Shown here one piece after another: positions 23,494-31,255 of a stretch of 32,694 nucleotides of DNA. The notes below the pieces were generated by a model. That model saw nothing but the letters and a program-made list of their open reading frames with translations. It was not told the DNA's origin and ran no database searches. Origin of the DNA: Streptomyces olivochromogenes (GTDB lineage: Bacteria > Actinomycetota > Actinomycetes > Streptomycetales > Streptomycetaceae). The position numbers and the translations under genes were made by a program. The stretch lies in the NCBI RefSeq assembly GCF_021538895.1, contig NZ_JADDRL010000105.1, positions 1 to 32,694 on the forward strand, given 5' to 3'. Position 1 is the stretch's first letter. Every line of letters starts with the position of its first letter.

Positions 23494-24654
23494 GTGCAGT
23501 GTGGAGCCGTGGACATACGGCGAGGCTGGGCTGGTGTGCGGCCGCCGTGGCAGTCAAGCCATGCGCTGCTGGTGATCCCGATCGTGCTCATCGTGGTGAT
23601 CACGGTGGTGGACCAGTTGGTCCCGGCCGATGTCCACCTCGGTCCGCTGCTGGTCATTTCTCCTGCGATCACCGCCTCGTTTGCCGGTCCCTGGCTGACC
23701 GGGCTGATCGGGTTCCTGGCTGTGGCGGCGCAGGGCTACATCGGGTGGCACTTCCACGTCCTGTTCTCCCGAAATGTGCTGGTGCAGATCCTCGCCCTGG
23801 CGGTGCTCTCAGCCCTGATCGTCTTCTTCTGCGTGATGCGCGAGCGTCACCGCCGCCAGCTGGCCCAGGTGCGCTCGGTCGCCGAGGCCACGCAGCACGC
23901 TCTGCTGTGGCCGCTGCCTGGGCAGATCGGCCCTGTGCAGATCGCCTGCCTGTACCTGGCCGCCGAGGACGAGGCACAGATCGGAGGTGACCTGTACGCC
24001 GCCACGTACATCGACAGCTGTGTGCGGGTCATGATCGGTGACGTACGAGGCAAGGGGCTGTCCGCCATCGGCGAGGCCGCCCTACTGATCGGGGCCTTCC
24101 GCGAGGCCGCTCACCAGCACACCACCCTGCCGGCGCTGGCCGCTGCCCTGGAACAGAGCGCGGACCGCAACCTGGCCCACTTGGAGGTGGACGGGGAAGA
24201 GGGCGAACGGTTCGCCACCGTGCTGTTGGTGGAGATGCCCGATGAAGGCCCCGTTATCCGGGTCGTCAGCTGCGGACATCCGCCACCTCTGCTGCTCAGC
24301 CACGGCAGCGCCGTGACGATTCCTGTCCATCCCGCGCCCCCGCTCGGGGTCAGCGGTTCAGTGCCGGTGGACTACACCCTCGATGTTTTCTCCCTCGCGC
24401 CCGGCGACACCCTCCTGCTCTACACCGACGGTGTCATCGAGGCCCGAGACGCCACCGGCACCTTCTACCAGCTCACGCAGCGGGCCGCCCGGTGGAGCGG
24501 CAGTAGTCCCGAAGCGCTGCTGCATCACCTCCGGCGCGATCTGCTCGCCCACGCCGGGGGCCGGCTTCACGACGACGCCGCGCTGGTAGCGCTGCGCTGC
24601 AGGCCCGACGCAGACGCAGACCGCCACCCTCACGGGCGCGGCAGGCGGCCGTAG
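23494..24654 (+). CDS. Membrane-bound SpoIIE/PP2C-type serine phosphatase
   Basis: A 386-residue product if started at GTG 23494 (GTG 23509 is an alternative; neither has a good Shine-Dalgarno). About three hydrophobic segments (22-44, 48-85, 94-115) precede a short helix and a PP2C domain with IGGDLYAA (Asp166), IGDVRGKGL (Asp183), LLLYTDGVIEARD and HDDAALV, i.e. all metal-binding aspartates. Such proteins dephosphorylate anti-anti-sigma factors of the SpoIIAA/RsbV type in partner-switching systems. No such antagonist or HATPase gene is adjacent. PhoU follows after a small hairpin, in the same direction. Confidence 0.9.
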   Translation: MQCGAVDIRRGWAGVRPPWQSSHALLVIPIVLIVVITVVDQLVPADVHLGPLLVISPAITASFAGPWLTGLIGFLAVAAQGYIGWHFHVLFSRNVLVQILALAVLSALIVFFCVMRERHRRQLAQVRSVAEATQHALLWPLPGQIGPVQIACLYLAAEDEAQIGGDLYAATYIDSCVRVMIGDVRGKGLSAIGEAALLIGAFREAAHQHTTLPALAAALEQSADRNLAHLEVDGEEGERFATVLLVEMPDEGPVIRVVSCGHPPPLLLSHGSAVTIPVHPAPPLGVSGSVPVDYTLDVFSLAPGDTLLLYTDGVIEARDATGTFYQLTQRAARWSGSSPEALLHHLRRDLLAHAGGRLHDDAALVALRCRPDADADRHPHGRGRRP

Positions 24655-24672
24655 TGCAGGCAGGGGCCTGCA
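24655..24672 (+). terminator. Small hairpin between phosphatase gene and phoU
   Basis: TGCAGGC-AGGG-GCCTGCA, a 7-bp perfect stem right after the phosphatase stop. It may be a partial terminator or processing site; phoU may have its own promoter in the 60 bp that follow. Confidence 0.4.
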
Positions 24673-24735
24673 GAAAGGGTGTGAAAGTCTGGCAGCTGAC
24701 GGTATTCGGATGAACACACTGCGAGAGGGAGTGCG

Positions 24736-25407
24736 ATGCGGGAGGCGTATCACGAGGAGCTGGCCGCGCTATGCGATGCACTGGTCGAGATGGCTCGGCT
24801 GGTAGGTTCCGCGATCGGCCGGGCCACCACCGCCCTCCTGGACGCCGACCTGCCGCTGGCGGAGAGCGTCATCGCGGCTGACGTGAAGGTCGACGACCTT
24901 CAGCGGGATCTGGAGGACCGGGCGATCGCCCTACTGGCTCGACAACAGCCGGTCGCCACCGACCTGCGGACCGTGGTCACCTCCCTGCGCATGAGCGCGG
25001 ACCTGGAACGGTCCGGGGACCTGGCCCAGCATGTGGCCAAGCTGGCCAGGCTCCGGTTCCCCGAACAAGCGATTCCGGGCGATCTGCACCGCACAATCCT
25101 GGAAATGGGCCAGCTCGCCCAGCGCCTCATGGCTCAGGCCGCCGAAGTACTCATCACCAAGGACATCGCCGCAGCGTTGCAGCTCGAACAAGACGACGAC
25201 CGCATGGACGAGCTGCACCGCACGATCTTCCAGCACCTCCTGGACGACAGGTGGAAGCACGGGGTAGAGACGGCCGTCGACGTCACGCTGGTCGGCCGCT
25301 ACTACGAACGCTTCGCCGACCACGCCGTCTCCGTCGCCCAGCGCGTGGTCTACCTCGTCACGGGCGAGCGCGCAGACGAACTCGACCCTGGCACCGTCGC
25401 GCCCTGA
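24736..25407 (+). CDS. phoU: PhoU-family phosphate signalling protein
   Basis: A 223-residue product from ATG 24736, with GAGAGGGA upstream. Two PhoU three-helix repeats are visible: MREAYHEELAALCDALVEMARLVG...VKVDDLQRDLEDRAIALLARQQPVATDLRTV and DLERSGDLAQHVAKLA, then DDDRMDELHRTIFQHLL...VTLVGRYYERFADHAVSVAQRVVYLVTG. The E/D-x-x-R/A-D-H type metal-binding motifs (DLERSGD, YYERFADH) are kept. PhoU normally links the Pst transporter to the PhoR kinase and represses the Pho regulon. Here it sits in a mobile island without pst or pho genes, next to a phosphatase, so it is an accessory copy. Confidence 0.93.
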   Translation: MREAYHEELAALCDALVEMARLVGSAIGRATTALLDADLPLAESVIAADVKVDDLQRDLEDRAIALLARQQPVATDLRTVVTSLRMSADLERSGDLAQHVAKLARLRFPEQAIPGDLHRTILEMGQLAQRLMAQAAEVLITKDIAAALQLEQDDDRMDELHRTIFQHLLDDRWKHGVETAVDVTLVGRYYERFADHAVSVAQRVVYLVTGERADELDPGTVAP

Positions 25408-25446
25408 CGCGGGGCCCGGCCAGGCCGAGTTCTGACATGAGCCACC

Positions 25447-25550
25447 GACGGCAACCCTGACGGCAACGACGGCACACAGAGACCGTTGATCACGGCCATC
25501 AGCGATCAGCCGGGAGGAGGTGGAGCCCCCGCACGGCCGCCTGCCCGATC
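25447..25550 (+). repeat. Dispersed island repeat, copy C, abutting the right att site
   Basis: Begins GACGGCAACCCTGACGGCAA, with three GACGGCA-type units 12 and 9 bp apart, and runs up to the first base of the att core. Homologous to copy B throughout and to copy A in its first 50 bp. Otherwise the gap 25408-25732 holds only attR, a terminator and a promoter. Confidence 0.75.
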
Positions 25551-25602
25551 CTACGGATCAGAAGGTTGCAGGTTCGAATCCTGCCGAGTGCGCAGCACGC
25601 CA
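25551..25602 (+). repeat. Right attachment site (partial tRNA-Arg)
   Basis: Exact 52-bp copy of 19383-19434, from CTACGGATCAGAAGG to GCAGCACGCCA. It lacks the tRNA 5' half and so is not a tRNA gene. It marks the right boundary of the island and the ancestral junction with the oxidoreductase gene. Confidence 0.92.
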
Positions 25603-25640
25603 GAGGCCCTGTGGATTATCCACGGGGCCTCTGGCTTTTG
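25599..25640 (+). terminator. Ancestral tRNA-Arg terminator, now at the right edge
   Basis: A 17-bp stem (one T-G pair) with a TTA loop and TTTT tail, homologous to 19431-19473 but diverged in several stem pairs. It now ends transcription coming from the island. Confidence 0.85.
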
Positions 25641-25672
25641 CCTGTTCGGTGGCCCGGGTCACACCCGGCTTC

Positions 25673-25699
25673 TGTCAGCAATCGGGGCGCCGTCTCGTT
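25673..25699 (+). promoter_or_regulatory. Candidate ECF41-type promoter for the oxidoreductase-sigma pair
   Basis: TGTCAGC (25673-25679), then 16 bp, then CGTT (25696-25699). The reported ECF41 target promoters have the form TGTCACA-N16-CGTC, so this is a near match at the right place for autoregulation by the downstream sigma factor. Confidence 0.4.
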
Positions 25700-25732
25700 C
25701 AAGGGGCACGCGAACGAGACAGGAGCAACGAC

Positions 25733-26923
25733 ATGAAGCACCGCATCGTCGTACTCGGCGCTGGATACGCCGGGGCCTTCGCCGCGGGGAACCTGGCCCG
25801 CCGGCTCTCCCCCGCCGACACCGAGATCACCGTCGTCAACGCCGTACCCGACTTCGTCGAGCGGATGCGGCTCCACCAGCTCGCGATCGGCCAGGACCTC
25901 GCGTTCCGCAAGCTCGCCGACGTGTTCGCGGGCACCGGGGTGCGGCTGCGGCTGGCGCGCGTCACCGCCGTCGACCCCGAGCGCCGGATCGTCGCCGTGA
26001 CGGGTGAGGACGGCGACGGAGAGCTCGCGTACGACACGCTCCTCTGCACGCTCGGCAGCTCCGTGGCCCGGCACGGCGTGCCCGGCGTGGCCGAGTACGC
26101 CTTCGACGTGACCGGCCGGTCCTCGGCGCTGCGGCTGCGCGAGCGCCTGGCCGGCCTGGGCGAGGGCGGCACCGTGCTGGTCGTCGGCGAGGGGCTGACC
26201 GGCATCGAGACCGCCACCGAGTTCGCCGAGTCCCGGCCCGACCTCTCGGTCGCGCTCGCCGCCCGCGGCGAGCTGGGCGCCCGGCTCTCCCCGAAGGCCC
26301 GCCGTCACCTGCGCCGGGCCTTCGACCGGCTCGGCATCACCGTCCACGAGCACACCGGCATCGAAGCCGTCGAGCCCACCCGGGCGATCGCCGCCGACGG
26401 TACGTCCGTCCCGGCCGACGTGACCGTGTGGTCCGCCGGGTTCGCCGTGCCCACCATCGCGGCAGCCGCCGGCCTGGAGGTCGCCGGGACCGGCCGGATC
26501 GTCGTCGACCGCACGATGCGCTCGGTCTCGCACCCGGACGTCTACGCCGCCGGTGACTGCGCCTACGCGATCGGCGAGAACGGCCGGCCGCTGCCGATGT
26601 CCTGCGCCTCGGCCGGCTACACCAACATGCAGGCGACCGCCGCGATCATCGCGCGCCTGACGGGCGGCGAGGTCCCGACCACCGGGCTGAAGTACTACGG
26701 CAACCACATCAGCCTCGGGCGGCGGGACGCGATCTTCCAGATGGTGGACGGGGACGTCCGGTCGAAGTCCTGGTACCTGGGCGGCCGGACCGCCGCGCGC
26801 CTCAAGTCGGGCGTGCTCAAGGGGGCCGGGTGGAGCATCGTCCACCCGACCTTCGGCCTGCCGAAGCGCAAGCGCCGCCTGGCCACCGCGCCCGACCGGG
26901 GCGGTGTGCGGGCCGCCGCCTAG
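25733..26923 (+). CDS. NAD(P)/FAD-dependent oxidoreductase, NADH dehydrogenase II-like
   Basis: A 396-residue product from ATG 25733, with AGGAG seven bases upstream. Two Rossmann motifs are present: IVVLGAGYAGAFAA near the N-terminus for FAD, and VLVVGEGLTGIETATEFAE in the middle for NAD(P)H, plus the C-terminal FAD motif VYAAGDCAYA. The C-terminal region (KSWYLGGRTAARLKSGVLKGAG) is amphipathic and basic, consistent with peripheral membrane binding as in type II NADH dehydrogenases. The ECF41-type sigma gene starts 10 bp later. Families of this kind (oxidoreductases, carboxymuconolactone decarboxylases, epimerases) are the usual neighbours and targets of ECF41 factors. Confidence 0.92.
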   Translation: MKHRIVVLGAGYAGAFAAGNLARRLSPADTEITVVNAVPDFVERMRLHQLAIGQDLAFRKLADVFAGTGVRLRLARVTAVDPERRIVAVTGEDGDGELAYDTLLCTLGSSVARHGVPGVAEYAFDVTGRSSALRLRERLAGLGEGGTVLVVGEGLTGIETATEFAESRPDLSVALAARGELGARLSPKARRHLRRAFDRLGITVHEHTGIEAVEPTRAIAADGTSVPADVTVWSAGFAVPTIAAAAGLEVAGTGRIVVDRTMRSVSHPDVYAAGDCAYAIGENGRPLPMSCASAGYTNMQATAAIIARLTGGEVPTTGLKYYGNHISLGRRDAIFQMVDGDVRSKSWYLGGRTAARLKSGVLKGAGWSIVHPTFGLPKRKRRLATAPDRGGVRAAA

Positions 26924-26933
26924 GCTGCCCCGC

Positions 26934-27869
26934 ATGGACAGCGCAGCCCTCGATCGGTTCGAGGCCGGCCGGGACCGGCTGGCCTCGCTCGCGTACCGTC
27001 TGCTCGGCTCGGCCGCCGACGCCGAGGACGCCGTACAGGACACGTTCCTGCGCTGGCAGGCCGCGGACCGGGAACGGATCGAGGTGCCCGAGGCGTGGCT
27101 GACCAAGGTCGTCACCAATCTCTGCCTCGACCGGCTCCGCTCGGCGCAGGCACGCCATGAACGCGCCGTCGGCGACTGGCTGCCCGAGCCGCTCCTCGAA
27201 GGCGACCCGATGCTCGGCCCCGCCGACACCTTCGAGCAGCGCGAATCGGTGTCCTTGGCCGTACTGACCCTCATGGAGCGCCTCGCGCCGGTCGAGCGGG
27301 CCGCCTACGTCCTGCGCGAGGCGTTCTCGTACCCCCACGCCGAGATCGCCGTGCTCCTCGACATCACCGAGTCCGCGAGCCAGCAGCACGTCCACCGGGC
27401 CCGACGCCGGGTCGTCGCCGAGCGCCGGGGCGGCGAGGTGGACCCCGCGTCCGCGCGCCGGATCGTCGAGGAGTTCCTCGCCGCCGCCACATCGGGGCGC
27501 ACCGAACGGCTGGTGGCGATGCTCACCGCCGACGCGACCGCGGTCTCGGACGGCGCCGGACTGGCCAGGCGGCTGCTGCGGTACACGACGCGCGAGCGCA
27601 TCGCCTCCTACGTGCGGGCCGGCTTCAAGCCCACCGCGGCGAAGCGGCGGCTGGCCGGCGGCTCCCCCGCGCTCCACATCGCGTGGGTCAACGGCTCCCC
27701 GGCCGTCGTCGCCGTGATCGACGACCGCGTCGTGGGCGCCGTGGCGTTCGAGGTCGGCGACGGCAAGATCGCGTCCCTGCGCGGCATCGCCGCCGCGGAC
27801 CGGCTCGTACGCCTCAGTGCGGCCTGGCGGCAGAACGAACCCGAGGCGCCGGTCGTCGACGCGTGGTGA
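26934..27869 (+). CDS. ECF41-type (SigJ-like) sigma factor with C-terminal SnoaL-like domain
   Basis: A 311-residue product from ATG 26934. Region 2: DRLASLAYRLLGSAADAEDAVQDTFLRWQ; linker motif GDWLPEPLL, typical of ECF41; region 4: LAPVERAAYVLREAFSYPHAEIAVLLDITESASQQHVHRARRRV. Residues about 175-300 form a SnoaL/NTF2-like domain that in ECF41 acts as a built-in modulator. The DGGGK-type motif of that domain reads SDGAGLARR here. No anti-sigma factor is needed in this family. It is probably co-transcribed with, and controls, the upstream oxidoreductase. Confidence 0.93.
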   Translation: MDSAALDRFEAGRDRLASLAYRLLGSAADAEDAVQDTFLRWQAADRERIEVPEAWLTKVVTNLCLDRLRSAQARHERAVGDWLPEPLLEGDPMLGPADTFEQRESVSLAVLTLMERLAPVERAAYVLREAFSYPHAEIAVLLDITESASQQHVHRARRRVVAERRGGEVDPASARRIVEEFLAAATSGRTERLVAMLTADATAVSDGAGLARRLLRYTTRERIASYVRAGFKPTAAKRRLAGGSPALHIAWVNGSPAVVAVIDDRVVGAVAFEVGDGKIASLRGIAAADRLVRLSAAWRQNEPEAPVVDAW

Positions 27870-27906
27870 CCGGCGCCCGCCGCGGGTGCGCCCCCGGTCC
27901 GCCCGC

Positions 27907-27922
27907 CGGTCCGGCCGGACCG
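27907..27922. terminator. Palindromic hairpin after the ECF41 gene
   Basis: CGGTCCGGCCGGACCG is a perfect palindrome 38 bp after the sigma gene stop; a second small hairpin (27935-27954) follows. Likely terminator for the oxidoreductase-sigma unit. Confidence 0.45.
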
Positions 27923-27998
27923 TCCGGTCGTACGACGGCCGCCCCCGTGGCCGTCCGCTGCTGTTGCGGACCGGCGAGGCGCGGAGTTGCAATCGAGT

Positions 27999-30632
27999 GT
28001 GAGGCTCTTCGGCGATGCCGTTTCCGTCGGCCGACCCGCTCCGGGCACGGGGCCCGGCCGGAAAGGACTCAAGGCCGACGCACTGGGCATGTTCTCCTCG
28101 GTCGTCATCGGTCTGGCCTCCACCGCCCCGGCCTACAGCATGGCCGCCACGCTGGGGATCATCGTGGCCGCGGTCGGGCTGCAGGCCCCGATCGTCACCA
28201 TGCTGTCGTTCATCCCGATGCTGCTGATCGCGTACGCCTTCCGGGAGCTCAACGCGAGCAACGCCGACTGCGGCACCACCTTCACCTGGGCCACGCGCGC
28301 CTTCGGCCCGCGCCCCGGCTGGATGGGCGGCTGGGGGATCATCGTCGCCAACATCATCGTCATGGGGAACCTCGCCGTGCTCGCCGGTACCTACAGCTTC
28401 CGGTTGGTGGGCCTGGACGGGCTGGCGGAGAACCGGACGTGGACCACCGTCGCGGGCATCGTCTGGCTCGCCGTGATGACCGTGGTCTGTTACGTCGGCA
28501 TCGAGTTCTCGGCCGCGGTCCAGCGCTGGCTGCTGTGCCTGGAAGTGGTGATGCTGATCCTGTTCTCCGTCGCCGCGCTGGTGAGGGTCTACACCGACCC
28601 TCCGTCGACGGCGATCCATGTGTCCGCCTCCTGGTTCAACCCCTTCGAGGTGACCTCGACGAAGGCGCTGACCTCAGGCCTCCTGGCGGGCGTCTTCATC
28701 TACTGGGGCTGGGACAGCGCCGTCTCGGTCAACGAGGAGACCGTCGACAGCGCGCGCGTCCCCGGGCGCGCCGCGGTCATGTCCACCGTGATCCTGCTGG
28801 GCATGTACGCGCTGGTGGCCACCTCGGCGCAGGCGTTCGCGGGGGTCGGCACCTCGGGCATCGGGCTGGCCAACGAGGGCAACGTGGACGACGTGCTCTC
28901 GGGCCTCGGCGAGGCCGTGTTCGGGAACCAGGACGCGGGGCTCGTCCTGCTCAGACTGCTGATCCTGATGGTGCTGACCTCGGCGCTGGCCTCCGCCCAG
29001 ACCACCATCCTGCCCCTGGCCAGGACCGTCTTCTCCATGGCGGTCCACAAGGCGCTCCCCTCCCAGTTCGCCCGGGTGCACCGCAGATTCCTCACCCCGA
29101 CCTGGGGAACCCTCGGCATGGGAGCGGCGTCGATCGCCTTTCTGGTCCTGCTGACGTCGTTCAGCGGAAACGTCCTGGTGGACACGGTCGACTCGGTCGG
29201 CCTCGCGATCACCTTCCAGTACGGACTGACCGGCTTCGCCTGCCTCTGGTACTACCGCAAGATCCTCGGCCGCAGCGTCAAGGACCTGGTCTTCAAGGGT
29301 CTGTTGCCCGGGCTGGGCGGGCTGGTGATGCTCCTCCTCTTCTTCTACGCCGTCTTCGTCTACGCGGCCCCCGGGTACGGCGCGACCACCGTCGACCTGC
29401 CGCTGATCGGACCGACCGGCGGGGTCACGGTCGTGGGCCTCGGCGCGTTGCTGATCGGTCTCGTGCTGATGCCGCTGGTCACCCGCGGGCACACGGCCGC
29501 CCTCAAGCTCCAGCGGAGTCTGCTTCCGCGCCATCTGCCGCCGCAGACCGCCATCGAGTCGGCCCGCCGCTATCTGCCCGCCGACAGCGGGACCGGCGTC
29601 GGGGGCGACTGGTTCGACGTCATCCCGCTCTCGGGCACCCGGGTCGGCCTGGTCGTCGGGGACGTACTCGGCCACGGGCTGCACGCCGCCGCGGCCATGG
29701 GGCGGCTGAGCACGGGCGTGCGGGTGCTGGCCCGGCTGGACCTGGCCCCGGACGAGGTCCTCACCCGCCTGCACGACCTGGTCGAGCAGACCGCGCACGA
29801 GCGCGCACCCGGCCACCACTCCTTCCTCGCACGGCCGCACGCCACCGAGATCAGCGCGGTGACCTGCCTGTACGCGGTGTACGACCCGGTCTCGGGACGG
29901 TGCACCCTGGCCCGGGCGGGGCCCTCTCCCCTGGCGGTCGTCGATCCGCGTACGGGTGTCACAGGCTTCCCGGAACTGCCGACCGGGCCGCCGCTGGGAG
30001 TCGGCGGCCCGCCCTATGAGAGCGCCGAACTGCGGCTCGCGCCGGGCAGTGTCGTCGCCCTGTTCACGGACGGCCTCCTCCAGGCGGCCGACGGTCCCGC
30101 CGACGGGCTGCGGCGGCTCGGCCGGGTCCTCGCCGAGTACCGGCGGCCGCTGTACCAGCTGTGCGACGAGGCGGTGACCTGTCTGCTGCCCGGGGCGGTC
30201 GACGAGGACGCGACGCTGCTGCTGGCCCGCACCCGCATGCTCGACCGGAACCAGTTCGCCCAGTGGGAGGTGACCGCGGACCCGGCCGCGGTCGGTTCGC
30301 TGCGCACCACCGTCAGCAAGCAGCTCGACGAGTGGGGGCTGCACGATCTGTCGTTCACCACCGAGCTCGTCATCAGCGAGCTGGTCACCAACGCCATCCG
30401 TTACGTCGGCGGACCGATCCAGGTCCGTCTGATCCGGGACCGGACCCTGATCTGCGAGGTCTCCGACACCGGGCACACGACCCCCAACCTGCGGCACGCC
30501 GCGAGCGACGACGAAGGCGGCCGGGGGCTGTTCATCATCGCCCAGATGACCCACCTCTGGGGGACGCGCTACACGGACACCGGAAAGATCATCTGGACCG
30601 AACAGCTCATGTCGCCCGCGGGCGAGACATAG
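27999..30632 (+). CDS. APC-family amino acid permease fused to SpoIIE phosphatase and RsbW-type HATPase
   Basis: About 877 residues from GTG 27999 (TTG 27987 is an alternative in the same frame; a GGAG lies 12 bases before the GTG). Numbering here is from the TTG. Residues about 25-500 form a 12-helix APC-superfamily amino acid transporter, starting GMFSSVVIGLASTAPAYSMA with FTWATRAFGPRPGWMGGW and YWGWDSAVSVNEET. Directly after the last helix, TAALKLQRSLLP begins a SpoIIE/PP2C domain (505-750) with Asp541 (GGDWFD), Asp559 (VVGDVLGHG), Asp695 (LFTDGLLQ) and Asp741 (DEDATLLL). A HATPase_c domain follows (760-875) with N-box Glu798/Asn802, DTG 827-829 and GGRG 844-847. All catalytic residues are kept. 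The fusion suggests a transporter-like sensor controlling a partner-switching sigma or anti-sigma output. Confidence 0.92.
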   Translation: MRLFGDAVSVGRPAPGTGPGRKGLKADALGMFSSVVIGLASTAPAYSMAATLGIIVAAVGLQAPIVTMLSFIPMLLIAYAFRELNASNADCGTTFTWATRAFGPRPGWMGGWGIIVANIIVMGNLAVLAGTYSFRLVGLDGLAENRTWTTVAGIVWLAVMTVVCYVGIEFSAAVQRWLLCLEVVMLILFSVAALVRVYTDPPSTAIHVSASWFNPFEVTSTKALTSGLLAGVFIYWGWDSAVSVNEETVDSARVPGRAAVMSTVILLGMYALVATSAQAFAGVGTSGIGLANEGNVDDVLSGLGEAVFGNQDAGLVLLRLLILMVLTSALASAQTTILPLARTVFSMAVHKALPSQFARVHRRFLTPTWGTLGMGAASIAFLVLLTSFSGNVLVDTVDSVGLAITFQYGLTGFACLWYYRKILGRSVKDLVFKGLLPGLGGLVMLLLFFYAVFVYAAPGYGATTVDLPLIGPTGGVTVVGLGALLIGLVLMPLVTRGHTAALKLQRSLLPRHLPPQTAIESARRYLPADSGTGVGGDWFDVIPLSGTRVGLVVGDVLGHGLHAAAAMGRLSTGVRVLARLDLAPDEVLTRLHDLVEQTAHERAPGHHSFLARPHATEISAVTCLYAVYDPVSGRCTLARAGPSPLAVVDPRTGVTGFPELPTGPPLGVGGPPYESAELRLAPGSVVALFTDGLLQAADGPADGLRRLGRVLAEYRRPLYQLCDEAVTCLLPGAVDEDATLLLARTRMLDRNQFAQWEVTADPAAVGSLRTTVSKQLDEWGLHDLSFTTELVISELVTNAIRYVGGPIQVRLIRDRTLICEVSDTGHTTPNLRHAASDDEGGRGLFIIAQMTHLWGTRYTDTGKIIWTEQLMSPAGET

Positions 30633-30642
30633 ACCCGGCCCG

Positions 30643-31134
30643 TCAGCACTGCTCCTCCGGGTCGTTCCGGTTCAGCTTCTCCAGATACTCGTGGGCCAGG
30701 GCGGTCGCGCGGGTGAACCAGTCCGTCAGCACCGAGAGTTCGTCGGGGGAGTAGTCGCCGAACAGCTCCGTCAGGCGCTTGTAGTGGCCCGCGTAGCCGG
30801 CCTCGACGCGGGCGACGGCGTCCGGCACGGCGGCCACGCGCACCCGACGGCGGTCCGCCGGGTCGGGGCGGCGGGTGACGTAGCCGGCGCGTTCGAGGCG
30901 GTTGAGGATTCCGGTGACCGCCCCCGTGGTGACGTGGGCGCGGGCCGCCAGGTCGCCGGCGGTGAGCAGGTCCTCGCCGGCCTCCAGGACGAAGGCGAAA
31001 CAGGTGAGGTCGGTGACGTTCAGACCCAGCCGCCGGGCCAGTTCCTGCTGTCCGATCAGGTGGGCGGCGATGAGGTGGTCCATCGCCGACAGCGCCTGGG
31101 CCCCGGTGGCGGCCGGTCGCGGCGTGCCGTGCAT
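30643..31134 (-). CDS. MarR-family transcriptional regulator
   Basis: A 163-residue product from ATG 31134 (GGGAAA upstream). The winged helix is evident: DLTCFAFVLEAGEDLLTAGDLAARAHVTTGAVTGILNRLERAGYVTRRPDPADRRR, with the DRR wing motif. Such proteins are dimeric repressors released by small ligands. It converges on the permease fusion gene with only 10 bp between stops, and is divergent from the HGxxPAAW-like gene, whose promoter region it may control. The ligand is unknown. Confidence 0.93.
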   Translation of the reverse strand: MHGTPRPAATGAQALSAMDHLIAAHLIGQQELARRLGLNVTDLTCFAFVLEAGEDLLTAGDLAARAHVTTGAVTGILNRLERAGYVTRRPDPADRRRVRVAAVPDAVARVEAGYAGHYKRLTELFGDYSPDELSVLTDWFTRATALAHEYLEKLNRNDPEEQC

Positions 31135-31155
31135 GTTTCCCGATTCTCTTAGCTC

Positions 31156-31211
31156 GTGAGGGATTTAGGGAGTAAATTTCTTTCGTGGTGAGGGAGTCTA
31201 GGTGCCCTCAC
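31156..31211. promoter_or_regulatory. Repeated GTGAGGG motif in the marR divergent region
   Basis: GTGAGGG occurs at 31156-31162 and 31188-31194, with the inverse CCCTCAC at 31205-31211. The last two form a 7-bp dyad with a 10-bp spacer. Possible operator for the MarR protein. Confidence 0.35.
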
Positions 31212-31255
31212 GCCGGACGCGGGGTTTGCGCTGTCTACGAGACGGAGGCGGGTAC

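Larger units (their letters stand above)
19383..25602 (+). mobile_element. Decayed integrative element / genomic island at tRNA-Arg(ACG)
   Basis: About 6.2 kb bounded by 52-bp direct repeats of the tRNA 3' half. It holds an integrase remnant beside the left end, GACGGCA-type repeats at both ends and internally, a lipoprotein gene, a small membrane protein, a DUF6924 gene, a rearranged NUDIX gene and other fragments, a SpoIIE-type phosphatase and a phoU. Several parts, such as the AT-richer tract near 21380-21410, look compositionally unlike the flanks. No replication or transfer gene remains, so it is probably immobile without help. Confidence 0.85.

Noticed and set aside
25551..25602. Second tRNA-Arg gene
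   Set aside because: Only the 3' half is present; the acceptor 5' arm, D-arm and anticodon 5' stem are missing. It is an att duplicate.
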